A stretch of DNA of 64,000 nt from Dastarcus helophoroides (GCA_028583605.1 CM053329.1:38373161-38437160); one strand, 5' to 3'. Numbered from the stretch's first letter, positions 23,100 to 35,565 are shown. Notes: generated by a model not told the origin, from the letters alone. Numbers and translations: made by a program.

Positions 23100-26000
23100 A
23101 GCAATGTTAGTAGTTGATGAATTACGAAAATGTTGAAGACCTCTTTTTCTCGAAATTTGTGTTCTTTTTCTTAAAATTCCTGTTCAGATTTTAAACTCGA
23201 AAATTCTTCTGTTAGATTTTTTTGAATATTCGCTTTAAATTTGAAAAATACTTCTTTATAAAATGTCAGTTTTAGAATCGAAATTCAGTTAAGTCTCGAA
23301 TTCATTTCATGCAATTTCTTCGAAATTTTAAAAAGTTGCATTTCAAAAATCAGAAGGTTAAAATTTTCAAAAAAAGTGGAAATATGGAAAAAATTTAATC
23401 TTTCAAACAAATCAACATTTTCTAAAAAAAAAGTTGAATTTTTCAAATAAAAGTCAAATTTTTCAAATAAAAGTCAAATTTTTCAAATAAAAGTCAAATT
23501 TTTCAAATAAAAGTCAAATATACGTAAAAATCGAAACCCCAGCAGTCGAAATTTTAAGAAAATCGTTTATTAAAAAAAGTCAACAAATTCCAAATAAAGT
23601 GAAAAATTCGAAAAATACTCGAAATTTTGATGATTAAAGGTTGAAATTGTATAAAAAGGAAATTTTAAAAAGTCGAACGTTTCAAAAAGGTCGAAATTTG
23701 AAAAAATACGATTTTTCAGTGTTAAAATTTCCAAAAAATAAGTCGAACATTTCAAATAAAAATCAAATTGAGATAAATATTGAATTTTTGAGAAACGAGC
23801 AAAATTTTGGAAGAAAAGTTTAAATTTTCAAAAAGTTAAAATTCCCGAAATATATAAATTTCGCAAGAAAATCAAAGTTTTGAGCGAAGACCGAAATAAG
23901 TCAAAATTAAAAGAAATTCACATTAATCGAATTTACAAAAACGTCAAACGATTGAAATTTGGTCACAAAATTTTGAAAAAAGATCGAAATTTGGTCTCAA
24001 AATTCTGAAATAATCAAAATTTTGCAAAAATACAATCTTTCAAGGAAGTTTCAATTTTCCAAAAATGTCGAATATTTCAAATAAAAGTCAAATTCACACA
24101 AATGTCGAAATTTCGAAAAAGGTTAAAATTTTTGAAAAAAAAGTAGATTTTCAGAAAGTCGAAATTTTTGATGAAAGTTTAAATCTCGAGAGAAAATCAA
24201 AGTTTTGAGCAAAGTCCGAAATTTTTAAAAAAAGTGTAAATTAACAAATAAATCGAAATTTAAAAAAATTATAATAATCGAATTTACAAAAACGTCAACA
24301 TAATGAGAAAAGATCCAAATTTGGTGTTAAAATGTTCAAAAAGTCAAAATTTTGAAAAAATTCAATCCCAATGAAGCTCAAATTTTCCAAAAAGATCGAA
24401 TATTTCAAATAAAAGTCAAATTCACATGAATGTCGAAATTTCGAATGAACGTTGAAATTTTTGAAAAAAAAAGTAGATTTTCAGAAAGACAAAATTTCGG
24501 AAAAAGTTTAAATTTCGAGAGAAAATCAAAGTTTTGAGCAAAGCCCGAAATTTTCAAAACAAGGTGGAAATTAAAAAATAAATCGAAATTAAAAAAAATT
24601 CACAGTACTCGAATTTACAAAAACGTCAAAATTTTGAAAAAAGGTCGAAATTTGGTGTCAAAATTTTCAAAAACTCAAAATTTGAAAAAATACATCTCTC
24701 AAGGAAGCTCAAATTTTCTAAAGAGGTCGAATATTTCAAATAAAAGTCAAATTCGCATAAATGTCGAAATTTCGAGAAAAGGTTGAAATTTTTGAAAAAA
24801 AAGTAAATTTTCAGAAGTCAACATTTTTGAAAAAAGTTTAAATTTCGAGAGAAAGTCAAAGATTTGAGCAGAGACCGAAATTTTGAAAACAAAGTGGAAA
24901 TTAAAAAATAAATCGAAATTTAAAAAAAATCACAAAAATCGAATTTACAAAAAAGTCAAAATTTTGAAAAATTATCGAAATTTGGTGTCAAAATTTTCAA
25001 AAAATCCAAATTTAAGTACAATCTCTCAAGGAAGCTCAAATTTTCCAAAAAGGTCGAATATAAAAGCCAAATTCACATAAACGTCGAAATTTCCAGATAA
25101 GGTTAAAATTTTTGAAAAAAAAGTAGAAATTTTGAAAAAGTCAACATTTCCGAAAAAAGTTTAGATTTCGAGAGAAAATCAGTTTTGAGCAGACCGAAAT
25201 GAAAGTCAAAATTTCTGAAAGAAGTTTAAAATTTGAGAGAAAATCAAAGTTTTGAGCAAAGATCCAAATTTTCAAAACAAAGCGGAAATTAAAAAATAAA
25301 TCGAAATTTAAAAAAATTCTTAATAATCGAATTTACAAAAACGTCAAAATTTTAGAAAAAAGATCGAAATTTGGTGTCAAAACTGTCAAAAAGTCAAAAT
25401 TTCGAAAAAATACATTCTCTCGAGGAAGCTCAAATTTTCCAAAAAAATCGAATACTTCAAATAAAAGTCAGATTCACATAAATGTCGAAATTTCGAAAAA
25501 GGGTTGAAATTTTTTAAAAGAAAGTAGAGACTTTCAGAAAGTCAAAATTTCTGAAAAATGTTTAGATTTCGAGGAAACTCAGTTTTGAACAAAGACCGAA
25601 ATTTTCAAAACAAAGTAAGTCAAAATTAAAAAAAAATTCACAATAGTCGAATTTACCAAAGCGTCAAAATTTTGAAAAAAGATCGAAATTTGGTCTCAAA
25701 TTTTGAAAAAGTCAAAATTTAGAAAAATACATCTTTCAAGGAAGTTCAAATTTTCCAAAAAGGTCGAATATTTCAGATAAAAGTTAAATTCGCATAAATG
25801 TTGAAATTTCGAGAAAAGGTTGAAAGTTTTGAAAAAAAAGTAGAGATTTTCAGAACCAAAATTTCTGAAAAAAGTTTAGATTTCGAGAGAAAATCAAAGT
25901 TTTGGGCAAAGACCGAAACTTTTAAAACAAAGTGGAAAATAAAAAATAAATCGAAATTAAAAAAAATTCACAGTACTCGAATTTACAAAAACGTCAAAAT

Positions 26001-28640
26001 TTTGAAGAAAGATCGAAATTTGGTGTCAAAATTTTGAAAAAGTACAATCTCTCAAGGAAGTTCAAATTTTCCAAAAAGATCGAATATTTCAAATAAAAGT
26101 CAAATTCACATAAATGTCGAAATTTCGAAAAAAGATTAAAATTCTTAGAAAAACGTAGAGATTTTCAGAAAGTCAAAATTTCTGAAAAAAGTTTAGATTT
26201 CGAGAGAAAATCAAAGTTTTGGGCAAAGACCGAAATTTTCAAAACAAGGTGGAAATTAAAAAATAAATCGAAATTTAAAAAAATTCACAGTACTCGAATT
26301 TACAAAAACGTCAAAATGTTGAAGAAAGATCGAAATTTGGTGTCAAAATTTTGAAAAAGTTCAATCTCTCAAGGAAGCTCAAATTTTCCAAAAAGATCGA
26401 ATATTTCAAATAAAAGTCAAATTCACATAAATGTCGAAATTTCGAAACACGGTTAAAATTCTTAGAAAAAAGTAGAGATTTTCAGAGTCAAAATTTCTGA
26501 AAAAAGTTTCGATTTCGAGAGAAAATCAAAGTTTTGTGCAAAGAGCGATATTTTCAAAAAAAAGTAGAAATTTAAAAAACGTCGATATTAAATTACAATG
26601 ATCGATTTTACAAAAACGTTAACATTTTGAAGAAAGGTCGAAATTTGGCTGTCAAGTTTTTTAAAGAAAATTAAAATTTTCCATAAATACAAAAGAAAAT
26701 GTCAAATTTGGTAAAATTCGAGACCCTTAAGAAAGTCAATATTTTTAGGAGGAAGTCCTTTATAAAAAAAAGTTAAAATTTTCAAGAAAAGAATCATAAT
26801 TGAATTTGCAACAAAAGTCAAAATTTTGGGAAAAATTCGAAATTTTGAAACAAGGCCAAATTCTAAAAAAAGTACAAAAATGAAAAAAAATCGGGAATTT
26901 GGTTGATAAATGGTCGAAATGTCAAAAAATGAAGAATCAAAAAAAAATCGAACATTTCAAAAAGGTCAAAATTTTGAATAAAATGCAATTTTTCAAAATG
27001 TTCAAATTTTCAAGCAAAGGTCAAATATTTCGAATAAAAATCAAACTGGGTCGTAGAAATGTTAAATAAAATTAATAAATATAATGTTTCCGACCAATAA
27101 GAGTTCACCATGAAGAATAATAAACATCAAATTGAGATAAATGTCGAAATTTTGAGAAACGGTCGACATTTTTGAAAAAAAGTTTAAATTTTCATAAAAC
27201 TCAGAATTTTTAGAAAAGTCAAAATTTCCGAAAAAGTTAAAATTTCGAGAGAAAATCAAAGTTTTGAACAAAGACCGAAATTTTTATTAAATGTTAAAAA
27301 ATTTCAAAAAAGAGGAAATTTAAAAAATCGAACATTTCGAAAAAGTCGAAATTTTGAATTAAATGCGATTTTTTCAAAATGTTCAAATTTTGTTTTAAAT
27401 AAAAATCAAATTGAGATAAAGAGAAAAGTAAAAAATAATCGCATATTTCGAAAAAGTTCACATTTTCAAAAAAGTCGAATACTTCAAATAAAAGTCAAAT
27501 TAAGATAAATGTCGAAATTTTGGGAAATGGTTGAAATTTTTGAAAACAGGTGAAATTTTCGAAAAAGTTAATTTTCTCGAAAAAGTTAATTTTCTCGAAA
27601 AAGTTAATTTTCTCGAAAAAGTTAAATTTTCGAGGGAAAATCAAACAAAGACCGAAATTTGATGAATTAAAGTTTAAAATTGTTCGAAAAAGAGAAAAGT
27701 AAAAAAATCGAATATTTCGAAAAAATTCAAATTTTCGAAATAAGACGAATACTTCAAATAAAAGTCAAATTGAGATAAATGTCGAAATCTTGAGAAATGG
27801 TCGAAATTTTTGAAAAAAGTTCGAAATTTTCGATAAAGTCGAATTTTTCGATAAAGTTAAATTTTTGAGAGAAAATCATAGTTTCGAACAAAAACCGAAA
27901 TTTGATGATTAAAGGTTCGAAAAAGAGAAAAGTAAAAAATAATCGAATATTTCGAAAAAGATCAAATTTTCAAAAAAAGTCGAATGCTTCAAATTAAAGT
28001 CAAATTAAGATAAATGTCGAAATTTTGAGAGAAAGTCCCAATATTTGTAAAAAAATTGAAATTTTTGGAAAAAACTTCCGCGTTTAAATTCGAAGCTAAA
28101 ACCAATTTTCCTGCATTCAAAACTTAAAAAAAGTCAAAATATAGAAAATATCGAAATTTTGAGAAATGGTTGAAATTTTTGAAAAAAGTTGAAATTTTTG
28201 AAAGTCGAATTTTTCGAAAAAGTTAAATTTTCGAGGGAACATCATAGTTTTGAACAAAGATCCGAAATTTGATGATTAAAGGTTAAAATTGTTCGAAAAA
28301 GAGAAAAGTAAAAGAAAATCGAATAATTCGAAAAAGTTCAAATTTTCAAAAAAGTCGAATACTTCAAATTAAAGTCAAATTAAGATAAATGTCGAAATTT
28401 TGAGAGAAAGTCCCAATATTTGTAAAAAAATTGAAATTTTTGGAAAAAACTTCCGCGTTTAAATTCGAAGCTAAAACCAATTTTCCTGCATTCAAAACTT
28501 AAAAAAAGTCAAAATATAGAAATTAATATCAAAATTTGACGAAATAAACCAAGTCTATTGTTGACATGTTAAATCGAAATTAGGAGTGGTGGGAAAAAAC
28601 TTGAAATTTTCAATAGAAAACGTCGATTTGCAATTTCTAA
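23100..28640. repeat. Long AT-rich repeat tract with nested tandem arrays
   Basis: Built from GTCGAAATTTTGAAAAA-like units. At 23440-23520 a 20-bp unit TCAAATAAAAGTCAAATTTT occurs about four times. From about 23900 to 26600 a unit of about 325 bp recurs about eight times. It is marked by TCAAGGAAG(C/T)TCAAATTTTCC near 24045, 24372, 24700, 25029, 25425, 25738, 26056 and 26370, and by GAGAGAAAATCAAAGTTTTG. From 27130 to 28500 a related set of longer units follows. Lys/Phe-rich open frames are by-products. Confidence 0.8.
27986..28518. repeat. Near-identical duplication, offset about 370 bp
   Basis: About 160 bp from 27986 (CTTCAAATTAAAGTCAAATT through TTCCTGCATTCAAAACTT and on to GTCAAAATATAG) recurs from about 28356 with no difference that I can see. 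This is a very recent tandem duplication inside an old, diverged tract. Confidence 0.75.
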
Positions 28641-28929
28641 GTAAATTGTTACGAGAGATAACAACAATTTTAACCAAATCTGCAGTCCCTTAACAGCTCT
28701 TTTAATGCAATAAATAATAGTAACTGTCAAAAATGTCTGTGAAGCTTATAGCTAGTTGTAGAAGCCCGGAGAAATGTTCAGTTGTGTTGGGAACCCCATT
28801 TTCAAGTAAATGTTAGGTTAGGTTACTTCCTAAGACACTGGTGTTAAACTGTACCCTGGTTATTGGACGCAAAGGCCAACTGGAAGTCAAAAAGTGATTT
28901 TTTCGCAGCTGTGATTCAAAATTAACATT

Positions 28930-30545
28930 TCAGAAATACTTTGGCGCTCGGTTTTGTCGTTTGTTACGACTAAGCGTGGTTTTGTCGTTCCTAGGACAAA
29001 AGGTGATTTCATCGATCCTAGGACAAAACGTGGTTTTATCGATTTCAGGACAAAAGGTGATTTTATCGATTGACGTCGTAAGAGACGACAAAAAGCAAGT
29101 ATGTCGCAGAAGTCGACAAAACCACGTTTTGTCAACTTACTTGCTTTTTGTCGTCTCTTACGACATGACTTGATATTGTCGTCTTCCACAATAAAACGTG
29201 ATTTTGTGGTTTTCTACCACGAAACGTGGTTTTATTGTTTTTTACGATGAAACATGATTTTATTGTTTTCTTCAACGAAACTTGGTTCTATCGCTTTCTA
29301 CGATAAAACAAGATTTTGTCGTTTTCAAGATATTTGTCGTAATAAACAACAAAAACAACGTTTTGGCTTAGAAATCGACAAAATCACGTTTTGTCGTGGG
29401 AGACGACGTCAGGTTTTATCGCAACCAAGCTTTCTCGCTTCTGCTATAAACCTTAATTTGTCGTCTTTTAGGACAAAAGGTGTTCTGTGAGAAAATTTGT
29501 CTTTACTACGACAAAACGTTTTGTGACAGAAAGCGACAAAATCTTCATTTTGTCGTGGAAGGCGACAAAATCAAATTTTGCCGCAGGAGACTATCGCTTT
29601 CTAACGAGAAAACCCATTTTTGTCGAAAAAATTCAGTTTTGTCGAAAAAACCCCAGATTTGTCCACAAAATTGGGTTTTGTTGTAAAAGACAACAAAATT
29701 TATTTTTTTTCGTAAAATACAACAAATTTAACTTTAGTCGTAGAAAAAGACAAAACGACACAAACCAATTTTGTTGTCTTTTACAACAAAACCCATTTTT
29801 GTCAAAAAAATCCAGTTTTGTCGAAAAAACCCAGATTTGTCCACAAAATTGGGTTTTGTTGTAAAAGACAACAAAATTGGTTTTTGTCGTAAAATACAAC
29901 AAAGTCAACTTTAGTCGTAGAAAAGGACAAAAGGTCGTCTCCCACGACAAAACATGTTTTTGTCGTTTTCTATGAAAAAACGTGTTTTATTGTCATTTCT
30001 CACAACAAAATGTCTAGAAAAGGATAAAACGACGTTTTGTTGTAGATAACAACAAAAGCACTTTTTATTGTGGGAGACGACAAACAACAAAACATGTTCT
30101 TGTCGTTTTCTATGACAAAACGTGTTTTTTGTGGTTTTCTGCGACAAAACGTGTTTTGTGTCATTTATTACGACAAAATGTCTAGAAAAGGACAAAACCA
30201 CGTTTTGTTGTAAAAAACGATAAAACCACGTTTTGTTCTAAAAAACGACAAAACCACGTTATGTTGTAGAAAACGACAAAACCACTTTTTATTGTGGGAG
30301 ACAACAAACGACAAAACATGTTCTTGTCGTTTTCTATGACAAAACATGTTTTTTGTCGTTTTCTGCGACAAAACGTGTTTTTGGCATTTATCACAACAAA
30401 ATATCTAGAAAAGGACAAAACCACGTTTTGTTGTAAAAAACGACAAAACCACGTTTTATTGTAAAAAACGACAAAACCACGTTTTATTGTGGGAGACGAC
30501 AAAACGTGCTATTGTCGCTTTCCACGACAAAACTCGACTTTGTCG
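28930..30545. repeat. Palindromic GACAAAACCACGTTTTGTCG array
   Basis: Units of about 26-29 bp alternate GACAAAACCACG with its complement CGTGGTTTTGTC, so the tract is a chain of potential hairpins. Higher-order copies are visible. A block with GAAAAAACCCCAGATTTGTC recurs about 179 bp apart (29641, 29820). A block with GACAAAACATGTTCTTGTCG recurs about 230 bp apart (30080, 30311). Cys/Phe-rich open frames on both strands are repeat peptides. Confidence 0.85.
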
Positions 30546-31740
30546 TAGAAAACGAGATCGTTTTCGGTGGTGGGCGATTTTTTCTTCTTTCGTTATAAAT
30601 TGGCCATTTAAAAATGTGACAAGAATGTGATTAATTAGATAATGTGTTCAGTTTGTGATAAGTCTTTTTGTTATGTAAATACAATATTATTAAAAATAAG
30701 CTCAATATGTCAGGTATGTATTTAACAATAGATTTTATATTTATGACACTTTGTTTTTAAACGAAACTAAACCGTAATTCTACATTGAAGAGGGCTGTGT
30801 AATAGAAATAGTTTTGCATGCAGAAAACCAAGTAAAATACTTTCTGTTGTCTAAAGTATATTCAATATATTAGCAGAAATATCATCCGGAAATTGCTTAA
30901 AAATGGAGAAATTGTTTGCGTTAATGCGTTTTTTTAACATATCATGCATTATTTAGTTTAATTTGAGGTTATTTCTGCTGTTATATTTAATATATAGCAT
31001 ATCTAGGTCTTGATCTTGTAATATTCAAATTAAATTGTATAATAGTTGTAAGAAGCATTGTGTATTGTCCAAAGTTTGTATTCTAGTTTGGTACATATTA
31101 TATATAGCTAAATAGAAAGAAGATAGACATGTATATCTTAAAAATGAAATGCCATATATATATTTTTGACCAGACTACATTTTTATATTTGAATGATCAA
31201 ATTCAGGTTGAAACGTTTGAATTTTGGTTATATTAAAATGATATTAAATTATTTATACATAGTTGAGTTTGTATGTTGATTTTTACTTACTATTTTAATA
31301 ATGAAATAATTATTTCTAGGTTATGTTCGTTTTTTAATTACCCCAAACTAACTCCAACCTTAAAAAGGATACTGATCAATACGAAAAACATATTTATAAA
31401 AAAAATACCGAATTTATACTCTCAACGTTTGGATTACAGCGGAACTTATCATATTTTAAAATTAAACACGAAATTTCGTAATTGCCGTCGAAATTGGGAT
31501 TTAAAATAATAAAATTATAAGTGTATTCCCATAATTTCCCGAAATTTCAAGAATCAAGTCGAAGTGTGACAAATAAGTTCCAAATTTTGAAAAAGTCAAA
31601 TTTAAAATTAAAGTTTGAAATCAAAATTTTGACTTTAATTTTGAAATTCGAATGCCAATTCCGTTTTTTCTCTAAACAATTCGAAATTAACGTCGAAATT
31701 TCAAGTTTTTGTATGAAAATTTTATAAAATAAAATAGGAT
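30546..31740. other. AT-rich intergenic DNA upstream of DPCD
   Basis: No tandem structure until a short GTCGAAATTTC-type stretch at 31480-31730. An ATGTCAG|GTATGT at about 30706 looks like a tiny start exon with a donor site, but I found no matching acceptor exon and do not call it. Confidence 0.4.
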
Positions 31741-31749
31741 CTACTAATG

Positions 31750-31757
31750 TGACGTCA
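31750..31757. promoter_or_regulatory. CRE palindrome TGACGTCA upstream of DPCD
   Basis: A perfect CREB/ATF-type site 375 bp before the DPCD start codon, followed closely by CAGCGCCATTTTG. It may belong to the DPCD promoter (inference). The expected chance frequency of a given octamer makes this weak evidence alone. Confidence 0.35.
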
Positions 31758-32124
31758 CAGCGCCATTTTGAAGCCTTAGTTAGGAACACCTTACAGTCTT
31801 TATCAAAGGAGGAAGGTGTTCTGTGATTCATAGCTCGGCAAATAATTTAGCGTCTGAATACAGATTGCAGTAACGGCTTGTGTTTCAATCGCTTATTTGC
31901 GGATTATCATATGGGATTACAGCGATTCATCCATGAAATTCAACGTTTATGTGCTTTCTTTCGGTAAGGTTATTGTGATTGTAGTTCAAATGTCCGCAAA
32001 AATAATTTCAAGTCTATGATTAAAACATCTATGTTCCTAACCCAACCAAAAAAAAAACTATTTCTTCATTGGCAACAATGGTAAACAAACATATTGATCA
32101 AACTTCAAAAATTGATCGGACGAA

Positions 32125-32818
32125 ATGAGCGAGTGGTTCGCGGCGTTAAAAGCCGCCAAAAAATCGTCCATATGCGACGGGAATTTAAAAAAAGTCCGTT
32201 ACGAATTCAGCGATGGCAAAGAGATGGTGGAAGAGTACAACACAGACACGAATGTGGTAACACGAAGGGCCTGGAAGTGCAACACGAAATTAGGCGGCGA
32301 CGGGAAATGGGACATTGAATTGGGTGATCCAGAGCCGGAGTACGCCAACGAAGTTTTGATGATTAGGGAGAGTATTAGTCAGGTAGGTGCTAATTTTGGT
32401 AATTTGTGGCTTACGTTTTCACTGTGGGTAGACAACTGAAAGTATATTAACAATAAATTATTTTGTTTCATTAGCCCATCATAAGTAGGAGGAATACGAA
32501 GAAGATATTGGAGTGGCGAATACGGAATTTGCCGTACCCAGTTGAGACTTACTCGGTGACGGCCGATGCAGAAAATAAGTGTATTGTCGTGCGGACGACC
32601 AATAAAAAATATTACAAAAAATTGACTGTGCCGGAAGTTAGAGCGTCTTAAGTTGTTACCTGAGCAAGGGAATATTTCATTTTCTCATAAATTTAATACG
32701 CTAATTATATCTTATACGAAGCCTAAAGAATTGTTAGATTTCGAAAATGCAGTACTAGGAAGAAGTTAAGCAGATACCGGTGAAGAATCAAGGGGACATG
32801 AACTGCAAACCAAGTTAA
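32125..32818 (+). CDS. DPCD: DPCD homologue, two exons, exon 2 with two frameshifts
   Basis: Exon 1 is 32125-32382 (86 codons; donor GTAGGT) and exon 2 starts at 32475 after TTTCATTAG. Recognised by DGKEMVEEYN near residue 31, W(K)CNTKLGGDGKWDIELGDP, and EWRIRNLPYPVETYSV followed by CIVVRTTNKKYYKKL in exon 2, all hallmarks of the DPCD family. As given, the frame ends at TAA 32649-32651 (144 residues). The family's C-terminus is still present beyond it in two other frames: LPEQGNISFSHKFNTLIISY, then EEVKQIPVKNQGDMN, ending at TAA 32816-32818. Each shift equals one surplus base, at the AA of 32635-32636 and the GG of 32758-32759. Ignoring both gives about 199 residues, against about 203 in vertebrates. 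DPCD is linked to cilia formation and to the R2TP/RUVBL chaperone system in other animals. Either the assembly has errors here or the gene has been damaged recently; the clean splice sites favour the former. Confidence 0.88.
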
Positions 32819-33059
32819 ATTTACTTTGCCGTGTTTTGATTTCCGATTTGAGGTTATGTTTTGTTGTTGCACATGTTTAAATGTCAAGTAACATCTGTGG
32901 TTTTCATTTTGTTGACATTATGTAAATTGTGATTTTTATCTCATGTAAATAAGTTTATTATTTAATTATACAATACAATTTGTACCCCAGCAGTGCCATT
33001 TAATTATTTTATACATAAATGTTAACTAGTGTGTTGTCGTTTTCAACCTAACCTATAAA

Positions 33060-33898
33060 ATGAAACCAGTTCCTGATGGGTAAGTAAAATAACTTTTAAA
33101 TATAAATTATTTTTGGTAATTTTCGCGTTTGTATCGCTTGCAATTAACATCAGTCCCCGCAGTAGATCATAATTTTATAAGTGCTGTTATAACCTTGTTG
33201 ACGGGCTACAAATTCAGGAACCACCGTTGGTTGTTATCGTGGATATTCGAAGTTTTCGTAGATTTTATAACATTTTTATTGTAAATTATTTTTCGTAATA
33301 GTTCATGCATTATTTCTTAAACGAGATAGTTATGTTTATTCATGACATTATTCTTGTATCGTGATGTTTATTGTTGAATAATTGAATCAATATTTATAAA
33401 TTCGATTACAGAGAAAATTAGATATTGAGACCACATCTGTCGGATAAAAGATGTACCATTTAATCGTTTGCTATGTAGAACGCTAATGTAATGTTTATGA
33501 CAGTGCACTATATCATATATTAATTGGGCTCCTTGTACAAAAGATGGCACTGCGAACTGAAATTCGTTAAAATTGCAAATTAAGTATTGTTAGTAAAATG
33601 TAAAATAATAGAAAATTTCAGTGAAATTATTGAACATTTCATTGATTGTTATCATTAAGGTAATATTCTATATGAAAGTGAATCATTTAATATTAATATT
33701 ACGCGCGGTGGGAATTTTTTGAAAACGAAACTGCATTTCGCTTACCCATCGTACTTTATCATAAACGTTGGTTTTCGTGTTTAATAATTTGTAATTTATT
33801 GGACTATATTCTACTTTTATAGGTGGAGAAACTTCAAAAGTATGGGGGAACTTATCCCAGGCACCCGATTTATCCCATTTAAAGCTCCCTTGAAACAG
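33060..33898 (+). CDS. PIR1/DUSP11-type RNA 5'-triphosphatase, first two exons only
   Basis: Exon 1 is 33060-33079 (ATG AAA CCA GTT CCT GAT GG, donor GTAAGT). Exon 2 is 33823-33898 (acceptor ACTTTTATAG, donor GTAAGC). Joined, they read MKPVPDGWRNFKSMGELIPG then TRFIPFKAPLKQ. This matches the start of the PIR1/DUSP11 and mRNA-capping-enzyme phosphatase domain, where a W-x-(D/N)(Y/F), P-GTRF and (F)K.PL pattern precedes the catalytic fold. The family removes phosphates from 5'-triphosphorylated RNA in the nucleus. The catalytic HCxxGxNRTG exon was not found in the remaining 30 kb. It must lie beyond the window, after a very long repeat-filled intron, or the gene is broken. The start codon lies 241 bp after the DPCD stop on the same strand. 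A capping enzyme remains possible; the short leader favours PIR1. Confidence 0.68.
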
Positions 33899-33984
33899 GT
33901 AAGCGGCTACAAGGTTGTTAAGTGTTAAGGTCTACTCATTCGAAATCGTTTCGTCATTAATAACAATTTAAATATTTCCAAACA

Positions 33985-34100
33985 CTGGGTCGCAGAAATG
34001 TTAAATAAAATTAATAATTAATAAATTTTAAGGTGAATACGTAAAAAGCTGAACGGCCAATGAAAGCATTACCAAATTTCACCATGCAGCACACAGCGTC
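33985..34100. repeat. Small dispersed repeat, one of three copies
   Basis: GGGTCG(C/T)AGAAATGTTAAATAAAATTAATAA recurs at about 27049. A related stretch (AAATAAAATTAATAAATATAATGTTTCCGACCAATAAGAG; AATATTTCGGACCAATAGGAG) occurs at about 27062-27110 and 59385-59425. Probably a short degenerate mobile element; type unknown. Confidence 0.45.
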
Positions 34101-35030
34101 TGGGTCGCATCTAGAAATTTTCAAAAAAACTTATATTTTTTAAAATAAGTCAAATTTAGATAAAAGTCGAAACATTAAGAAAATTTCAAAATTTTCAAAA
34201 AAATTTATAATTTCGAGAAATACTCAAAAATTGAAGTAGGATCAAAATTTTCTAAAATTAATAATTTGAAAAAAAAGGTAAGTTTTTTAGAAAAAGTACG
34301 TTAAAATGATCAAATCTATAAAAAACAGACAAAATTTTGAAAAAAAAAACGAATTTTTTGAGAAATTCCACGTAGCAATATTTTCAAAAAATTAAGCTTT
34401 TCAAAAAAGTCAACGTTTTCAAAAAATAAACTTTTTCGATATTTTTAATAGACAAATTTTAAAAAAATACATATTTCTTTAAAAAAGTAAATAATATTTA
34501 AAAAATAGCCAAAATTTTGAAAAAGTCGAAATTTTTGAGAAATCCGACGTTTTGTATCAAGATTTTCGAAAATAGAATTTCGAAAATAGATTTTCGGAAA
34601 TTGAATATCGAAAACGCGAATTACGAAAATTGAGTTCCTAAAATTAGATTTCGAAAACTTAATTTCGCCAGCTTTTTTTTTTTTAACTTTGTAAATAAGC
34701 GATGTTAGAGAGGTTCACAGGGGAAGTGGGCTTCAGCTCCAAAGCCCCCTTGATACGCCACTGTAGAGTATGTTTTATGCAGGCTTGCATTTACAGAAAA
34801 TGCGCTTTTTAATCGAAAATGAAACTTGATAAGAGCAGAATTTCGAAAATAGGATTTGGAAAGTAGAATTTCGAAAACCGAATTTCGAAAACCGAATTTC
34901 GAAAATAGAATTTCGAAAATAGAATTTCGGAAATTGAATATCGAAAACGCGAATTACGAAAATTGAGTTCCTAAAATTAGATTTCGAAAACTAAACTTGG
35001 TCAAATTAAATTCTGAAAATGATCCTTGGT
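34100..35030. repeat. Degenerate repeat tract, including GAATTTCGAAAATAGA units
   Basis: AAATTTTGAAAAA-type repeats to about 34550. Two copies of a cleaner 16-bp array follow at 34555-34670 and 34840-35000. They share GAATTTCGAAAATAGA and TTGAATATCGAAAACGCGAA and are separated by single-copy sequence. The tract lies in the presumed PIR1 intron. Confidence 0.7.
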
Positions 35031-35565
35031 GTATTTAATTTTATACAGGGTGGTAATTTAATGTGTACAAGCGGCTCGCGCCAGCTTAGAACTGAGCACG
35101 CAGTAATTATTATGACAAATTATTTATGAGTCGGTAATCTGTAATTTTGAATTTGTTAAATGTTTATGTCATAAATAAATTTGTCGGCCCGATGGTAATT
35201 CCATAGAGTTACAAATCGGGGTTCGTTAGACCAGTTGAAAGAAAAATCTTCTTTACGCACTCGTGAATGCCACTAATGTCAGATTATATCGTAATCCCCA
35301 TCTTGAGATGGTTTATTTGAGCTCGCTGGGAACGTGAAAAATAGCGGATTAGGCATCGTCGGCTTGCCTGGTTAATATTTATATTTGGATAGAGTTAATT
35401 GACCAAATAACTTTTTTTTTACTGCTTTATGTCATCAGTTGTACTACTGCGTTCAAAAAAATCTAAACAAATCTAAACTGAAAATATCGATTTTAATTTC
35501 AAATTAGCCGATCCCCGTGATTTTGGCAAGGTTTCAACGTTTCAAAATAAAATGATTTCTCATTT
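35031..35565. other. Single-copy intergenic or intronic DNA
   Basis: Higher complexity than its surroundings, with AT-rich stretches such as GACAAATTATTTATGAGTCG and TGTCATAAATAAATTTG. No exon or RNA gene recognised. It could be a conserved regulatory segment, which only a cross-species comparison would show. Confidence 0.35.

Noticed and set aside
28813..28825. TTAGGTTAGGTTA, like the insect telomere repeat
   Set aside because: Only two and a half units; chance occurrence in AT-rich DNA.
28887..30502. Cys/Phe-rich open frames in the GACAAAACC array
   Set aside because: Repeat translation from a palindromic simple array; present on both strands.
30700..30720. Possible mini-exon ATGTCAG|GTATGT
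   Set aside because: No acceptor exon that continues it; too short to support.
33053..33058. TATAAA just before the PIR1 start codon as a TATA box
   Set aside because: It lies directly against the ATG, leaving no room for a transcription start and leader.
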